Below the pieces are notes generated by a model, which was not told where the DNA came from, ran no database searches, and was given only the letters and a program-made list of their open reading frames with translations. From Colocasia esculenta (Eukaryota > Streptophyta > Magnoliopsida > Alismatales > Araceae), in the NCBI GenBank assembly GCA_014218235.1, contig CM024760.1:143545245-143609244 (forward strand): a DNA stretch of 64,000 nt. Reading direction: 5' to 3'. Below, piece after piece: positions 61,366 to 64,000 of the stretch. Within the stretch, counting starts at the first letter, position 1. Each line of letters starts with the position of its first letter. The position numbers were made by a program, and so were the translations under genes.

Positions 61366-61750
61366 CATCATTAACCATCATTACATGATGAGGTGTCCTT
61401 GCGAGGTGTCCCTTGTCATGATTACATGACGAGGTGTCCTTGCAAGATGTCCCTCTTGTCATCATGACATGGTGAGGTGTCCCTGCGAGGTGTCCCTTGT
61501 CATGATTACATGACGAGGTGTCCTTGCAAGGTGTCCCTCTTGTCATCATGACATGGTGAGGTGTCCCTGCGAGGTGTCCCTTGTCATGATTACATGACGA
61601 GGTGTCCTTGCAAGGTGTCCCTCTTGTCATCATGACATGGTGCGAGGTGTCTACATGACGAGGTGTCCCTCTTGTCATCATGACATGGTGAGGTGTCCCT
61701 GTGAGGTGTCCCTTGTCATCATGACATGATGAGGTGTCCCTGATGAGGTG
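61366..61750 (+). repeat. GAGGTGTCC minisatellite with TGTCATCATGACA palindromes
   Basis: Units of about 34-37 bp alternate in a higher-order repeat of about 73 bp: ATGACGAGGTGTCCTTGCAAGGTGTCCCTC, then TTGTCATCATGACATGGTGAGGTGTCCC and TTGTCATGATTACATGA. It sits just upstream of the TATA box. Confidence 0.85.
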
Positions 61751-61764
61751 TCCTTTAGGCTCTC

Positions 61765-61772
61765 TATAAATA
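61765..61772 (+). promoter_or_regulatory. Putative TATA box of copia solo LTR
   Basis: TATAAATA about 15 bp after the minisatellite; a solo LTR can keep promoter activity. Confidence 0.5.
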
Positions 61773-64000
61773 GAAGGGGTTCTCTTTGGAGTTCATGGGC
61801 TAGAGCTTGAGAAAAGAAACCACCTACTTCATCCCCCCTTCCCGTCTCTCCCTCCTGTGCTCTCCCTAGGCAAGAGGAGAACTTGGAGGGCGGAGCCCTC
61901 TTGTTGTTGCTGCTACTTGCTGTTGTTGGCCGCTGTGTGGCGTTGCACGACTAGGAGGAGTGGCACCACCGGTGTAGGAGGGGTCATCGTCATCGCCGAT
62001 CATCCACTGTGTGGATACCGCTAGAGGGAGTCTCGCGAGAGCTCCTTCAAACAAGGACTAGTTCTGCGCTTCAGGGGATATACGATCTCCCCTAGGTGAG
62101 ATTGTCTCACGCCTTATTTGTATGTATGTTTACATGCACCGTACATCATAGCCCGATCAAGTACATAGATGGAAATCATTTTTTTTTTTACTTCCGCTGC
62201 GCATGTGATGCCCCAAGTCGATTTCCAACAGATCTCACTGTTACTCAGTACCACCAGAGGTTCGTCCGGTTGTTGAGGCATGTTCCTCATGTTGCCAGCA
62301 GTGAGCAGGCTTATGCAGAGAGGTTCATTGCAGGACTGAGGCCAGACCTGAGGTGGGGCATGACTGCTCACATGTGTGCCACCTTGGGAGAGGTCGTGGC
62401 TAAGGCCACCGCCTTGGAGAGAGAGACCTGGCAGCCCCAGCAGCACCAGGGAGGAGCCTCTTCCAGGTCCTCGTCGTACCAGCGTTCCGCAGGTAGTCGC
62501 GGTTGCGCGACTTCTTCTTCGGGCTTGGGCAGTTCAGGCAGTTCCGGAATGCGCTCGAAGTTCAGGCAGTTGTCTACTCGCGGGGGTGGATGGAGCCGGC
62601 AACAGAAGCGTCAGTCGAGGTTTGCGGAGCAATCAGTCCAGCAGGGAGCCGAGCAGGGCAAACAGGAGGCAGTCTACTACACTTGTGGTTTGCCAGGCCA
62701 CTTTAGGAGGGATTGCCCGATGGGGCAAGTCCAACAGCCGTAGCAGCCAGTGCAGTACGTGCAGCAGCTACCGCAGTACCAGTTCCCTCCTCAGCAGTAG
62801 GCACCTCGTCAGCAGCAGCAGGGGCAGTACCATTTGCAGCATCAGCAGTTGCAGCAGCATCAGTAGTTCCAGCCGTACCAGCAACAGCATCAGTTTCCCC
62901 AGCACCAGCAGCCGCCGCAGCAGCCCCAGCAGGCACCGCAACGTGGGCGTGGACGTGGTCGTGTGATGGTTTTTACCAGGGAGCAGGCCGAGGCGTCGAA
63001 CCTGGTTATAGGTACCTTGCCTATCCTTGGTAGAGCTGCTCGTATTTTGGTTGACCCCAGTTCTTCTCTTTGTTTCGCTTTCGAGGAGTTTTACGAGTCT
63101 CTGGTTCATCACACCCCTGAGAGGCAGTGTGATGTGATGGTCGATCTCCCATCCGGTAATTACATGCGTTCTTTCGGTTACCTAGAGGGTGTCACAGTTG
63201 AGGTCCAGGGACACCAGTTGTCAGCAAGGTTGTACGCGTTGCAGCTTCGTGACTTTGACGTCATCCTGGGCATGGACTGGTTGGAGGCTCACTCAGCTGT
63301 GGTTGATTGTCAGCGGAAGACCGTTTGGTTTGAGATACCTGGAGCGCCTGTTCTCTGCTTCCGAGGTATCCGGTCTACCCGTCGACCTTTTATTTCCTTC
63401 TGTAGAGCTCGTCGTTTGATCCGTGATGGCCGCGTAGCGTATCTTACTTCTGTTTGTTCTTCTGAGCCTAGCAGGTCGTCGATTTTTGATGTGCCTGTTG
63501 TTTGCGAGTTCTCTGACGTTTTCCCGGAGGATCTATCTGAGTTACCGCCTGAGTGGGAGGTAGAGTTCTCCATTGAGTTTTTGTCTGGTACGATGCCTTT
63601 GTTCAAGGCACCTTACCGGATGGCTCCGACTGAGTTGTGCGAGTTGAAGCGCCAGTTGCAGGAGTTGCTTGAACTGGGTTTCATCCGTCCGAGTCGTTCG
63701 TCGTGGGGAGCGCCAGTGCTGTTCGTGAGGAAAAAGGATGGCAGCTTGAGGTTGTGCATCGATTATAGGCAGTTGAACTAAGTAACAGTGAAGAATAAGT
63801 ATCTGTTGCCAAGGATCGATGACTTGTTTGATCAGTTGCAGTCAGCCAGGGTGTTTTCGAAGATTGACTTGAGGTCAGGCTATTACTAGTTGAGGATCAG
63901 AGAGTCAGATATTGGCATGACAGCTTTCCGTTCGAGGTACGACCACTTTGAGTTCGTCGTGATGCCGTTTGGGCTCAAGAACGCACCTGCAGCTTTTATG

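Larger units (their letters stand above)
60208..62230 (+). repeat. Copia solo LTR inserted in gypsy gag
   Basis: 2023 bp from TGCTAGTTATAGG to ATTTCCAACA, target duplication GATCT at 60203-60207 and 62231-62235. Only one LTR and no internal region, so it arose by LTR-LTR recombination. TATA box TATAAATA at 61765-61772 and a minisatellite at 61366-61750. The copia assignment is from the LTR ends and is moderately sure. Confidence 0.9.
59465..64000 (+). pseudogene. Ty3/gypsy gag-pol, stop-ridden and split by a solo LTR, runs off window
   Basis: Starts at the ATG at 59465 (MAPRRCRQAREL). If 60208-62235 (LTR plus one target copy, 2028 bp) is set aside, one frame continues to the window end without a frameshift. 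Order: gag capsid (MFFGEYDPDKAESWTHELER, 59910-60207, resuming 62236-62440), zinc knuckle (YTCGLPGHFRRDC; first Cys apparently replaced by Tyr), Gln-rich spacer, protease region (62980-63350). In the protease the usual DSGAT motif reads DPSSS, followed by the intact ILGMDWL. RT follows (VRKKDGSLRLCIDYRQLN, FSKIDLRSGYY, VVMPFGLKNAPAAFM). The YVDD box, RNase H and integrase would lie beyond 64000. In-frame stops: TAG at 59624, 59648, 59837, 60071, 62741, 62798, 62864 and 63887; TGA at 60110; TAA at 63779. Not functional. Confidence 0.9.

Noticed and set aside
61337..61681. 114-residue His/Asp/Lys repeat protein on the minus strand
   Set aside because: It is the translation of the GAGGTGTCC minisatellite in the solo LTR.

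Overview
This is repeat-dominated nuclear DNA of a flowering plant. Every retroelement primer-binding site in it matches plant initiator-Met tRNA (TGGTATCAGAGC type), the hAT transposase has the plant BED / DUF659 / hAT-C layout, and the one host gene (MAEA homologue) has a very GC-rich first exon, which mildly favours a monocot. No organellar, rRNA, tRNA, CRISPR or prokaryotic gene was recognised. Apart from about 1 kb of MAEA exons, nearly everything identifiable is transposable element (TE), much of it nested.

Layout. (1) 1-8753: tandem remains of a Ty1/copia SIRE-like element lacking pol (LTR, internal, shared LTR, truncated internal). (2) 8754-21959: internal domain of a minus-strand, non-coding LARD-type retroelement, split by a 1.2-kb hAT element (ends 9715 and 20025, 8-bp TSD), itself split by a complete 9.1-kb non-autonomous Ty3/gypsy element (10567-19703, 5-bp TSD). 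(3) 21960-24775: the LTR of that LARD; 24776-27190: a fragment of another gypsy LTR. (4) 27190-30743: low-complexity upstream DNA, then the first three coding exons of MAEA (28481-29525) and the start of intron 3; the remaining exons were not found. (5) 30752-32139: hAT MITE with a foldback core; about 32230-33690: an LTR-like block full of hairpins; 33700-36939: unassigned. (6) 36945-51982: a minus-strand gypsy-type LARD with 3.7-kb LTRs, one LTR carrying a small hAT element (40410-41278), the other a full-length hAT transposon (45104-49597). (7) 52536-64000: a Tekay/Del-like Ty3/gypsy element in forward orientation. A second full-length hAT transposon (52611-57125) sits in its LTR, and a copia solo LTR (60208-62230) sits in its gag.

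Three patterns stand out. First, several unrelated LTR families carry arrays of short palindromes with TGTC...GACA arms (TGTCGACA, TGTCGCGACA, TGTCATCATGACA) or covarying mini-hairpins. Second, hAT elements with different palindromic ends share one AT-rich core of about 400 bp. Third, the gypsy gag-pol frame has no frameshift but is broken by ten in-frame stops, eight of them TAG. All coordinates, alignments and splice choices were made by eye.
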